Assembly: GCA_021790625.1 (NCBI GenBank)
Contig: JAJYGL010000277.1
Coordinates: forward strand, 1-5,656
DNA length: 5,656 nucleotides
From: Pseudomonadota bacterium
Lineage (GTDB): Bacteria > Pseudomonadota > Gammaproteobacteria > Burkholderiales > Sulfuriferulaceae
Reading direction: 5' to 3'
The notes under the pieces are model-generated. The model saw only the letters and a list, made by a program, of their open reading frames with translations. It made no database searches and had not been told where the DNA came from. A program made the position numbers and the translations under genes. Shown here in pieces: positions 1 through 5,470 of this stretch. The number at the start of each line of letters is the position of its first letter. The first letter of the stretch is position 1.

Positions 1-1
1 T

Positions 2-373
2 GAACTAGCCAATAACGAGCAGTGTTGCCTCATCGTCACCACCGGCGGAACCGGTCCGGCACGGCGCGATGTCACCCCCGAAGCAACCGAATCTGTCTGC
101 GAAAAAATGTTACCCGGTTTTGGTGAATTAATGCGCACAGCATCGCTCAAAGTAGTGCCGACTGCCATCCTGTCGCGCCAGACCGCCGGTATTCTCGGCC
201 GCAGCCTGATCGTCAACCTGCCCGGTAAACCTTCTGCGATTGCCGATTGTCTGCGCGCCGTTTTTCCAGCCATCCCCTACTGCATCGACCTGATAGACGG
301 TGATTACCTGGAAACCCATGCCATGTTCTGCCCGGCCTTTCGCCCGGCACACGCCCGCAAAAAGCATGCTTGA
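2..373 (+). CDS. mogA: Molybdopterin adenylyltransferase MogA, C-terminal part (5' end outside window)
   Basis: MogA activates molybdopterin by adenylylating it with ATP in the cytoplasm, the step before molybdate insertion in molybdenum-cofactor synthesis. The open frame enters from the left edge and gives 123 residues up to the TGA at 371-373. Seen in the sequence: the MoCF-family nucleotide/pterin motif TTGGTGPARRDVTPEAT near the start, whose RD(V)TP aspartate corresponds to a conserved family Asp, then GFGELMR, LSRQTAG and NLPGKPSAI, all typical of MogA/MoaB proteins. Family members are about 170-200 residues, so roughly the N-terminal third is missing. The ATG at 107 is an internal Met, because the conserved TGGTG motif lies upstream of it. 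The tail (FRPAHARKKHA) is basic and poorly conserved. A MoaB paralogue is the main alternative; the neighbouring modABC genes fit either. MogA is favoured for its RDVTPEAT and GDYLET-like C-terminus. Confidence 0.88.
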   Translation, partial: ELANNEQCCLIVTTGGTGPARRDVTPEATESVCEKMLPGFGELMRTASLKVVPTAILSRQTAGILGRSLIVNLPGKPSAIADCLRAVFPAIPYCIDLIDGDYLETHAMFCPAFRPAHARKKHA

Positions 374-401
374 GATTCAAATCCGTTAGAATACACGTAA
401 A

Positions 402-419
402 ATATACTGAATATACTGA
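402..419. repeat. Two tandem 9-bp copies of ATATACTGA
   Basis: ATATACTGA occurs at 402-410 and again at 411-419, about 30 bp after the mogA stop. The copies are perfect and abut. They may be simple slippage in an AT-rich spacer or part of a promoter region; nothing in the sequence assigns a role. Confidence 0.5.
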
Positions 420-451
420 AATACTTGGCAGGTATTTTTAGCGTAAGTTCA

Positions 452-470
452 TTATGGCTGGCTACCATAA
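452..470. promoter_or_regulatory. Inverted repeat TTATGG-N7-CCATAA, candidate operator
   Basis: TTATGG (452-457) and CCATAA (465-470) are perfect 6-bp complementary arms around a 7-base spacer, in the spacer between mogA and modA. As DNA the shape suits a dimeric regulator. As RNA it would make a weak hairpin with no T-tract, so it does not look like a mogA terminator. It does not match the E. coli ModE consensus. Assigning it to modA control is inference from position. Confidence 0.35.
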
Positions 471-483
471 CCAAGCATAGCAT

Positions 484-535
484 GATAATTGCTTGGGATA
501 ATTGCTTGAGATAATTACTTGGGGTAATTGTCTGG
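484..535. repeat. Four tandem 13-bp repeats upstream of modA
   Basis: Four consecutive 13-bp units read GATAATTGCTTGG (484-496), GATAATTGCTTGA (497-509), GATAATTACTTGG (510-522) and GGTAATTGTCTGG (523-535). Units 2 and 3 each differ from unit 1 at one position; unit 4 differs at three. An inverted partial copy, CCAAGCA, lies just upstream at 471-477 and is complementary to TGCTTGG at 490-496. The array ends 42 bp before the modA start. Each of the first three units contains GATAAT, resembling a sigma70 -10 element. The array could be a multi-site protein binding region, redundant -10 elements, or a slippage product. It is non-coding: 13 bp is not a multiple of three. Confidence 0.75.
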
Positions 536-577
536 ATCATAACGATTGTGCCTGCGACACATAAAAAAGGGATAGAT

Positions 578-1330
578 ATGAAAATCTGGCTCAGCCTGTT
601 ACTGTTACTGATAACCACCACCACGCATGCCGCCACACTCACGATTGCCGCCGCTGCAGACCTGAAATTTGCCATGGCAGATATCATTCAGGATTTCAAA
701 CACGCCCACCCCGATGCAACCATCAACACCGTTTATGGGTCATCGGGCAATTTTTACACCCAGATCACCCAAGGTGCGCCTTACGATGTGTTTTTTTCCG
801 CTGATGTGCGTTACCCGAAACGGCTGGAACAAGCCGGCAAAACCGCTTCTCCTGTCGTACCCTACGCATTTGGTCGTCTCGTCTTGTGGAGCAACAGCAT
901 AGACGCCAGCAAAATGACGTTGGCCAGCCTGACCAATCCGGCCATTCAGCACATTGCCGTCGCCAATCCGAAGCATGCACCCTATGGCCAGCGTGCCGTG
1001 GAAGCCCTGCATGCGGCAGGCGTCTGGTCGCAGGTTGCACCCAAGCTGGTCTATGGCGAAAACATTTCCCAGACCACCGAATTCGTGCAAAGCGGCAATG
1101 CACAGGTTGGCCTGATTGCGCTTTCGCTCGCCGTGAGCCCAAAACTGGCCAGCCAAGGCAAATACTGGCTGATTCCCGATACGCTGCATTCACCGATGGA
1201 GCAGGCCTACGTCCTCACCGATCACGCAAAAGGTAACCCGCTGGCACAGCAATTCGTTACCTACCTGGCCAGCCCTGCCGGACAGGCAATATTCGTCAAA
1301 TATGGATTCACGCTGCCCGACAAACAATAA
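578..1330 (+). CDS. modA: Molybdate ABC transporter, periplasmic substrate-binding protein ModA
   Basis: ModA binds molybdate (and usually tungstate) in the periplasm and delivers it to ModBC. The product is 250 residues from the ATG at 578, close to the family length. That start is chosen because an AAGGGA-type ribosome site lies about 7 bases upstream and the product begins directly with a Sec signal: Met-Lys-Ile-Trp, a Leu-rich core, then a cleavage site after THA. A GTG at 548 in the same frame would put ten polar residues before the signal and is less likely. Seen motifs: AAAADL after cleavage, GSSGNFYTQI (oxyanion-contacting Ser region), GAPYDVFFSAD, FGRLVLWS, ANPKHAPYGQRAVEAL, and GENISQTTEFVQSGNAQVGLIAL. 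The Tyr found in the E. coli protein near GIVY is not visible here; GLIALS occupies that place, a variant I believe occurs in other ModA proteins. It is the first gene of a modABC operon. Confidence 0.95.
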   Translation: MKIWLSLLLLLITTTTHAATLTIAAAADLKFAMADIIQDFKHAHPDATINTVYGSSGNFYTQITQGAPYDVFFSADVRYPKRLEQAGKTASPVVPYAFGRLVLWSNSIDASKMTLASLTNPAIQHIAVANPKHAPYGQRAVEALHAAGVWSQVAPKLVYGENISQTTEFVQSGNAQVGLIALSLAVSPKLASQGKYWLIPDTLHSPMEQAYVLTDHAKGNPLAQQFVTYLASPAGQAIFVKYGFTLPDKQ

Positions 1331-1359
1331 TCTGTGGCTCGCGCCCATCATTTCATCCC

Positions 1360-2049
1360 ATGTTACTCTCCCCTGACGACTGGCAAGCGCTGCTGCTGAC
1401 GCTGAAACTGGCTACGACCGTCACTGTGTCGCTGCTGTTGCTCGGTACGCCGCTGGCCTGGTGGCTGGCGCGCAACCCGTGGAAATGGACGCGGACGCTG
1501 GGCGCGCTGGTCGCACTGCCGCTGGTATTGCCCCCTTCCGTGCTGGGGTTTTATCTCTTATTGTTCATGGGGCCGGATGGCGTGATAGGAAAACTCATGC
1601 ATGCCCTGCATCTGGCCGCACTACCCTTTACCTTCAACGGACTGGTCGTGGCTTCCATGCTGTATTCCCTGCCCTTCATGGTGCAACCGCTGCAAAGCGC
1701 TTTTGAATCTCTGGGCAACCGGCCGCTCGAAGTCGCGGCCACACTGCGCGCCAGCCCGTTGGATGCCTTTTTTACCGTCGCATTACCATTGACCTTACCC
1801 GGATTCATGGCCGCCATCGTCCTTACCTTCGCCCACACCGTAGGCGAATTTGGCGTGGTGCTCATGATAGGCGGCAATTTGCCCGGCATTACCCAAGTTG
1901 CTTCCGTGAGTGTATTTGACCATGTCCAGTCACTGGAATACCACGCCGCCTCACGGCTTGCAGCCATCATGCTGCTGTTTTCCGTTCTGGTGTTGATTCC
2001 GGTGTATGGCTGGCGCGCGCACCGCGAACAACACAGTCAGCATGATTGA
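1360..2049 (+). CDS. modB: Molybdate ABC transporter, permease ModB
   Basis: ModB is the inner-membrane permease that forms the molybdate channel as a homodimer. The 229-residue product is the usual size and has about five or six hydrophobic segments: LLTLKLATTVTVSLLLLGTPLAWWLA near the N-terminus, then LVALPLVLPPSVLGFYLLLF, a Leu/Val-rich segment near 90-110, and MAAIVLTFAHTVGEFGVVLMIG. The cytoplasmic EAA loop that docks on the ATPase is clear: EVAATLRASPLDAFFTVALP, about residues 123-142, followed by the conserved HTVGEFG. The ATG at 1360 is the only plausible start: no ATG, GTG or TTG occurs in this frame in the 29 bp since the modA stop. No Shine-Dalgarno sequence precedes it, so translation may depend on coupling to modA. 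A 3-bp gap separates its stop from modC. Confidence 0.95.
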   Translation: MLLSPDDWQALLLTLKLATTVTVSLLLLGTPLAWWLARNPWKWTRTLGALVALPLVLPPSVLGFYLLLFMGPDGVIGKLMHALHLAALPFTFNGLVVASMLYSLPFMVQPLQSAFESLGNRPLEVAATLRASPLDAFFTVALPLTLPGFMAAIVLTFAHTVGEFGVVLMIGGNLPGITQVASVSVFDHVQSLEYHAASRLAAIMLLFSVLVLIPVYGWRAHREQHSQHD

Positions 2050-2052
2050 GCC

Positions 2053-3156
2053 ATGACTGAACACACGCCATCCAGTCTCATCGAGGCAAAATTTTATCTG
2101 CCACGGCGCAATTTTCTGCTCGATGTACAATTCACCCTGCCCGCTCACGGCATTTGCGCCATCTTTGGTGCATCCGGTTCGGGCAAGAGTACGCTACTGC
2201 GCTGCATGGCCGGACTGGAGCGCGCACCCAACGGCTATTGCAAAATTCATCAACACGTCTGGCAGAATGAAAAAACCTGGCTTCCTACCCATCAGCGCCC
2301 GATTGGCTATGTATTTCAGGAAGCCAGCCTGTTTCCTCACCTCACCGTCAAACAAAACCTGCAATACGGCGTGCGCCGCATCCCCGCGCCGCAACATGAC
2401 CCGCAGCATGACAATGTCGTCTCCCACATCATCCAATTGCTCGACATCGAACATCTGTTACCGCGTAAACCGCAAAAACTATCTGGCGGCGAACGCCAGC
2501 GCGTCGGTATTGCCCGTGCGCTGGTCATACAACCCCAACTACTGTTGATGGACGAACCACTGTCCGCCCTCGACGACGCGCGCAAACAGGAAATTCTGCC
2601 CTATCTGGAACGCCTGCGTGACGAACTGTCCATTCCCATTCTGTATGTCACACATAATCAGCACGAAGTCATGCGCCTGGCAGATCATATCCTGCTACTC
2701 GACCAGGGCCGCATTACCCTCAATAGCCCATTGACAGAAGCGCTTGGTCAGTCCGAATCACCCTTCTCCATGGTTCAGGAAGCCAGCGTCCTGCTCCACA
2801 CCCGCGTCGCACAAATCGACACCGCATGGCAATTGGCGCGCATGGACTTTGCCGGCGGCAGCCTGTGGCTGCGCAACGAAAACCTGAGCGTCGGGCAATC
2901 GGTACGTCTGGAAGTGCTCGCCCGTGATGCCAGCCTTGTGCGCGAACGCCCGCAGCACACCAGCATCCAGAACATCCTGCCCGCCACCATCGCCCACATC
3001 GGCAGTGGCAAACATCCGGCACTGGCACTTATCACCGTCCACGTCGGCGACACCCCGTTTCTGGTACAAATCAGCCGTCGCGCAGCCCATGACCTGCAAC
3101 TCGCACCTGGCCAAAACTGGTGGCTGCAAATCAAAACCGCAGCGTTGGTGCGATAG
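2053..3156 (+). CDS. modC: Molybdate ABC transporter, ATP-binding protein ModC with Mop domain
   Basis: ModC hydrolyses ATP on the cytoplasmic face to drive molybdate import through ModB. The 367-residue product contains the full ABC set: Walker A GASGSGKST (39-47), Q-loop Gln in YVFQE (about 89), signature LSGGERQRVGIARAL (143-157), Walker B LLLMDEP (163-169), D-loop SALD (171-174), and H-loop His in YVTHNQ (201). After about residue 290 comes a C-terminal Mop/TOBE domain, beginning near TSIQNILPATI (303-313) and ending in a basic strand, LQIKTAALVR. In E. coli this kind of domain binds oxyanion and can regulate transport. No key residue is missing. The start lies 3 bp after the modB stop, indicating translational coupling. 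The length is slightly above the E. coli protein; the extra residues include a His/Gln/Pro-rich stretch at 110-121. Confidence 0.96.
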   Translation: MTEHTPSSLIEAKFYLPRRNFLLDVQFTLPAHGICAIFGASGSGKSTLLRCMAGLERAPNGYCKIHQHVWQNEKTWLPTHQRPIGYVFQEASLFPHLTVKQNLQYGVRRIPAPQHDPQHDNVVSHIIQLLDIEHLLPRKPQKLSGGERQRVGIARALVIQPQLLLMDEPLSALDDARKQEILPYLERLRDELSIPILYVTHNQHEVMRLADHILLLDQGRITLNSPLTEALGQSESPFSMVQEASVLLHTRVAQIDTAWQLARMDFAGGSLWLRNENLSVGQSVRLEVLARDASLVRERPQHTSIQNILPATIAHIGSGKHPALALITVHVGDTPFLVQISRRAAHDLQLAPGQNWWLQIKTAALVR

Positions 3157-3165
3157 AAATGGCCG

Positions 3166-3192
3166 AAAAAAACCCGCGCACACGGCGCGGGT
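3166..3192 (-). terminator. Intrinsic terminator for the porin gene, between convergent genes
   Basis: A GC-only stem, CCCGCGC (3173-3179) with GCGCGGG (3185-3191), closes a 5-base loop. One further A-T pair (3172/3192) extends it. On the plus strand a run of seven A's (3166-3172) precedes the stem, so on the minus strand the hairpin is followed by a T-tract, the standard layout for a rho-independent terminator. It starts about 30 bp after the porin stop. On the plus strand the hairpin follows modC directly but has no T-run, so it should be much weaker for modC. Confidence 0.85.
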
Positions 3193-3221
3193 CAAAACAG
3201 TTGTTGCAACTACCCGATGAA

Positions 3222-4883
3222 TCAGAATGGGTAGAAACGCAAGCTGGTCTCGATCATGTTGTCGGAGGTGCTGGGCGAGAATGCGCCATACGTACCGGCC
3301 GCCACGTTGAAGGCGTCCAGCGTGGCATGCGTATACTGCAGACCCAGTTTGGCTGCACCATAACTGCCCTTGTACACCGCCCACCACAGACCAATGGTTT
3401 CCTGAATGGAATCCTTGATGTCGTATGGCGAGTAAGTGCCGCCAATGCCGGTGTTCAGGTAGCCAGCATTCCCTAGGCTCTGGTTGTTGTTCACCACCGC
3501 GTTGTTCCCATAACCGTAGGTCGTGCCGCCAACGGTATTGGTATAACCGCGCACGAAATCTTCACCGACGTCGGCGTATATATCCAGTGTTGGCTGCACG
3601 TGCCAGGTAATGCCGCCCAGCATCGAACCACCGGTCAACGGATGCAGTTCACCGTTCGACGCGTAAGTGGCGTCAGCCAGGCCCGTGTCGCCATAACGAC
3701 CCACGCCATCGCCATACAGGCCGCTCAGATTCACGTCCAGCGTGTGCGGAACCACAGGAATCACCGCACCCACGCCCAGCGATCCGGCCCAATCGCTCTG
3801 GTTTGCGCCAGCAACGCCGGCACCGTTATACGTGCTCTGGAAGTTGCGCAGCATGCCGAACACTTCATAATGGCCATAGTCGGTTTCTGCGGCGAGCTTG
3901 CCGATGATGTCAGGATACCTGTTGACCGAATAGTTGCCGAACGCAGCAGGCGTTAACAGACCGCCGCCCACGGCGGGCAGTGAATATATGTTGCTGGTGC
4001 CCGGAGTGAAGGTACCGCCTACACCGGAAGTCTGCGCATTCTCGATCGACAACGCAGCCCAGAACTTCTTGTCCCAATCCTTGACCACGCGAATCTGTGC
4101 CTGACGCGCCCATACGAAGCCAGGATAGTACGCTGCGTCAATCGTGAGCGGGATTTCCTCGTTGCGCGGCGTGATGCCCTGCGTGTTGAGCGTGGCCAGC
4201 GACCAGCTCTGGCCAGCCAGCAGATGCCAGCCGCTATCCAGCCAGTCGATGTTGGAATACAGATGCCGCACGCGCATGGTGTACGAGTTGCTCTCGTTGG
4301 AGTTCGCCGTCGGTGAACCACCCAACCAGTCCGTCTCGTAGTAGCCGGTGACCACGGTGTTCGGATCGATATTGCCTTGCGCCATGACCGCGAAGCGGGA
4401 CTGGCGTGCCGTCATGCGAAATTCGCTCTGGTTATAGTAGGAGCCTTGATCCGTCAATTGTTGTCCCGGGGTGAGTACCACGCCGTTCGGATTAGGGTTA
4501 AAGCCAATGTGGGCATACGGCGTGTTGATGTCCGACTCTAGGTTGCTGGAGCGAAACACATTTTCCTCTGCGAGGAAGCCACCGAAAGTGACCGTTACCC
4601 CGTGCATCTTGAACCCGCTCTGATTCTCGTACGTCGTCGGCATGGCGCCGGACTGCGCGGTGTACGACTGAATCTTGCCCGCCATGTCCTGATTTTGACT
4701 CTTGACTTCAGTGGTCTGGGTTTGCAGATCCTGCAAACGCTGTTCCAACTGCTGAATCTGCTGCTGCATCTGTTGCAACTGATCGTTGGTGCTGTCAGCG
4801 AATGCTGCAGGCGCTACGCCAGCGGCCACAACGGCGGCAACCAGCAGGCTTAATTTACTACGCATAAAATGGTGTTTAGACAC
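3222..4883 (-). CDS. Outer-membrane porin with N-terminal coiled coil (DcaP-like)
   Basis: A 553-residue outer-membrane beta-barrel protein, probably a trimeric general or anion-preferring porin. Signal peptide: residues 1-29, cleaved after AFA. Residues 33-65 form a Gln-rich coiled coil with heptad positions L36, M39, I43, L46, L50, L53, T57 and V60, as in DcaP-type porins where it trimerises in the periplasm. The barrel then begins (MHGVTVTFGGFLAEENVFRS, 93-112), with family-like motifs SEFRMTARQSRFAVMAQG (153-170), ETDWLGGSPTANSNESNS, MRVRHLYS, LLAGQSWSLATLNTQGITPR and EIPLTIDAAYYPGFVW. It ends in RFYPF, the C-terminal aromatic signal for barrel assembly. The start is a GTG at 4883-4881, chosen because a strong GGAAGGGGA site precedes it; the Met at residue 7 has no such site. 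The substrate cannot be told. Being convergent to modC suggests no shared transcript. Confidence 0.88.
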   Translation of the reverse strand: MSKHHFMRSKLSLLVAAVVAAGVAPAAFADSTNDQLQQMQQQIQQLEQRLQDLQTQTTEVKSQNQDMAGKIQSYTAQSGAMPTTYENQSGFKMHGVTVTFGGFLAEENVFRSSNLESDINTPYAHIGFNPNPNGVVLTPGQQLTDQGSYYNQSEFRMTARQSRFAVMAQGNIDPNTVVTGYYETDWLGGSPTANSNESNSYTMRVRHLYSNIDWLDSGWHLLAGQSWSLATLNTQGITPRNEEIPLTIDAAYYPGFVWARQAQIRVVKDWDKKFWAALSIENAQTSGVGGTFTPGTSNIYSLPAVGGGLLTPAAFGNYSVNRYPDIIGKLAAETDYGHYEVFGMLRNFQSTYNGAGVAGANQSDWAGSLGVGAVIPVVPHTLDVNLSGLYGDGVGRYGDTGLADATYASNGELHPLTGGSMLGGITWHVQPTLDIYADVGEDFVRGYTNTVGGTTYGYGNNAVVNNNQSLGNAGYLNTGIGGTYSPYDIKDSIQETIGLWWAVYKGSYGAAKLGLQYTHATLDAFNVAAGTYGAFSPSTSDNMIETSLRFYPF

Positions 4884-4887
4884 GAAC

Positions 4888-4897
4888 TTCCCCTTCC
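4888..4897 (-). promoter_or_regulatory. Strong ribosome binding site that fixes the GTG start of the porin
   Basis: On the minus strand GGAAGGGGAA lies just upstream of GTG at 4883-4881, with an effective spacing of about 5-6 bases. The next in-frame ATG, 18 bases downstream (codon 7), is preceded by AAACACCATTTT, which has no Shine-Dalgarno character. This supports GTG as the start. Confidence 0.75.
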
Positions 4898-4909
4898 ATC
4901 AAACATCAC

Positions 4910-4944
4910 AAAAAAAACCCGGCCCGACCCTTCAGCCAACCCGG
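4910..4944 (-). promoter_or_regulatory. Possible attenuator-like hairpin and T8 run in the porin leader
   Basis: Read on the minus strand, CCGG (4944-4941) can pair with CCGG (4922-4919) around an 18-base, G-rich interior, and one base later an uninterrupted run of eight T's follows (4917-4910). The stem is only 4 bp, with weak interior pairing (GGCT with GGCC), so this is a poor terminator by itself. It sits in the porin 5' untranslated region, about 27 bp upstream of the start. Confidence 0.25.
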
Positions 4945-4956
4945 AATCCGCTGCGG

Positions 4957-4985
4957 AGTATAAAAGGCAAGTTCCCCAAAACAGT
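4957..4985 (-). promoter_or_regulatory. Candidate promoter of the porin gene
   Basis: On the minus strand TATACT (4962-4957) matches five of six positions of the sigma70 -10 consensus. A hexamer 17 bp upstream (4985-4980, ACTGTT) is a poor -35 match. Transcription would begin near 4950, leaving a leader of about 65 bases. The weak -35 suggests an activator if this promoter is real. Confidence 0.4.
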
Positions 4986-4994
4986 GATTGTCAC
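4984..4994. promoter_or_regulatory. Small dyad GTGA-TTG-TCAC at the porin -35 region
   Basis: GTGA (4984-4987) and TCAC (4991-4994) are inverted around TTG. The half-sites resemble those of CRP/FNR proteins, but the 3-base spacer is shorter than the 6 bases (TGTGA-N6-TCACA) those proteins need. Its place just upstream of the candidate porin -10 makes a regulator site possible; an 11-bp dyad could be chance. Confidence 0.25.
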
Positions 4995-5095
4995 AAAAAA
5001 TTCACATAGGGAATGTTGCTTTACAACAACGCATCGACAATTACCGACAACGTCTAAATAAACATACCAACAGAGATATTAAAGATATATAGTGA

Positions 5096-5137
5096 TCCGT
5101 CTCCAGAAGTTTATGCTATCGATTCTGGATCTACGGA
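5096..5137 (+). terminator. Interrupted 11-pair inverted repeat followed by T-rich run; terminator-like or operator
   Basis: TCCGT (5096-5100) pairs with ACGGA (5133-5137), and CCAGAA (5103-5108) pairs with TTCTGG (5123-5128). The two helices are separated by a CT/ATCT internal loop and capped by a 14-base loop. Six bases later comes TCTTTTCTTTAT. On the plus strand this resembles an intrinsic terminator, but no plus-strand gene lies upstream: the porin transcribes the other way. It could end a small untranslated RNA, or be a two-part DNA binding site. Confidence 0.4.
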
Positions 5138-5140
5138 ACA

Positions 5141-5300
5141 GTCTTTTCTTTATGATTATGGTTTTATTTTAATTATCTTTATAATTATCTTTTTGATTTT
5201 ATTATTATTTTTTATTTTTATTGGAACTTTTCCTAGATTATAGTTTTTTTCTTTTGATTGTGCAATATTTTGCAGAATATTTTAATATTTTTTTATGAAC
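5141..5300. other. AT-rich island (about 16% GC) without coding capacity
   Basis: By direct count 26 of 160 bases here are G or C, and only 4 of 60 in 5161-5220, against GC-rich genes on both sides. It holds a direct repeat AATTATCTTT (5171-5180 and 5183-5192) and long T runs. No frame gives a believable protein. Such tracts commonly act as curved or easily melted promoter DNA, or as targets of H-NS/MvaT-type silencers; that is known in general and only inferred here. Confidence 0.6.
5261..5289. promoter_or_regulatory. Adjacent dyads TGCAA-TATT-TTGCA and AATATT-TT-AATATT
   Basis: TGCAA (5261-5265) and TTGCA (5270-5274) form a perfect inverted repeat around TATT. Directly after it, two palindromic AATATT hexamers (5276-5281, 5284-5289) are separated by TT. 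The first dyad contains G and C inside an otherwise AT-only tract, so it stands out from its surroundings and could be an operator. The second may only reflect composition. Confidence 0.3.
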
Positions 5301-5440
5301 AATTATCGCCATCATTCACACAACCAACTTGCTACAGACCAAACAAGGTATCACCCGAAATTCAAACGAAGGCACGCATGCAATCATTTTTTGCGAGCGC
5401 CCCGCCAGTATCCCAGCAATATAGATCAGCGGTTCCCTAG

Positions 5441-5454
5441 GTGCGCCAGCGCAC
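5441..5454. repeat. Near-perfect 14-bp palindrome GTGCGC-CA-GCGCAC
   Basis: Six-base arms (5441-5446 and 5449-5454) flank a 2-base centre. The centre is too short for an RNA hairpin without losing pairs, so a protein binding site is more natural. A CCTAGG palindrome (5436-5441) overlaps its left end by one base. No regulator is identified. Confidence 0.35.
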
Positions 5455-5470
5455 GGACGACCGAATAGCC

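Noticed and set aside
362..371. Palindrome AAGCATGCTT at the mogA stop as a terminator
   Set aside because: It has no loop and no T-tract; the 10-bp palindrome overlaps coding sequence and is likely coincidental.
425..442. Sigma54-like promoter TTGGCAGG...TTAGC
   Set aside because: The GG-to-GC spacing is one base too long and the -12 element lacks TTGC, so the match is below what can be claimed.
484..535. CRISPR array
   Set aside because: The units are 13 bp, directly abutting with no unique spacers, and no cas genes are present.
304..687. 127-residue open frame on the minus strand across the mogA-modA spacer
   Set aside because: It overlaps the ends of two secure genes, has no good ribosome site or family motifs, and crosses the tandem repeat array. 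It is a chance frame.
2758..3387. 209-residue minus-strand frame overlapping modC and the porin end
   Set aside because: It is antisense to the modC Mop domain, crosses the terminator hairpin, and its Cys/Gly-rich composition is typical of a shadow frame.
4981..4998. CRP or FNR site at GTGATTGTCAC
   Set aside because: Half-sites are too close (3 bp apart) for either protein; kept only as a low-confidence small dyad.
5258..5440. 60-residue plus-strand frame beginning at a TTG in the AT-rich region
   Set aside because: No ribosome site, composition changes abruptly along it, it crosses two dyads, and no recognisable motif is present.
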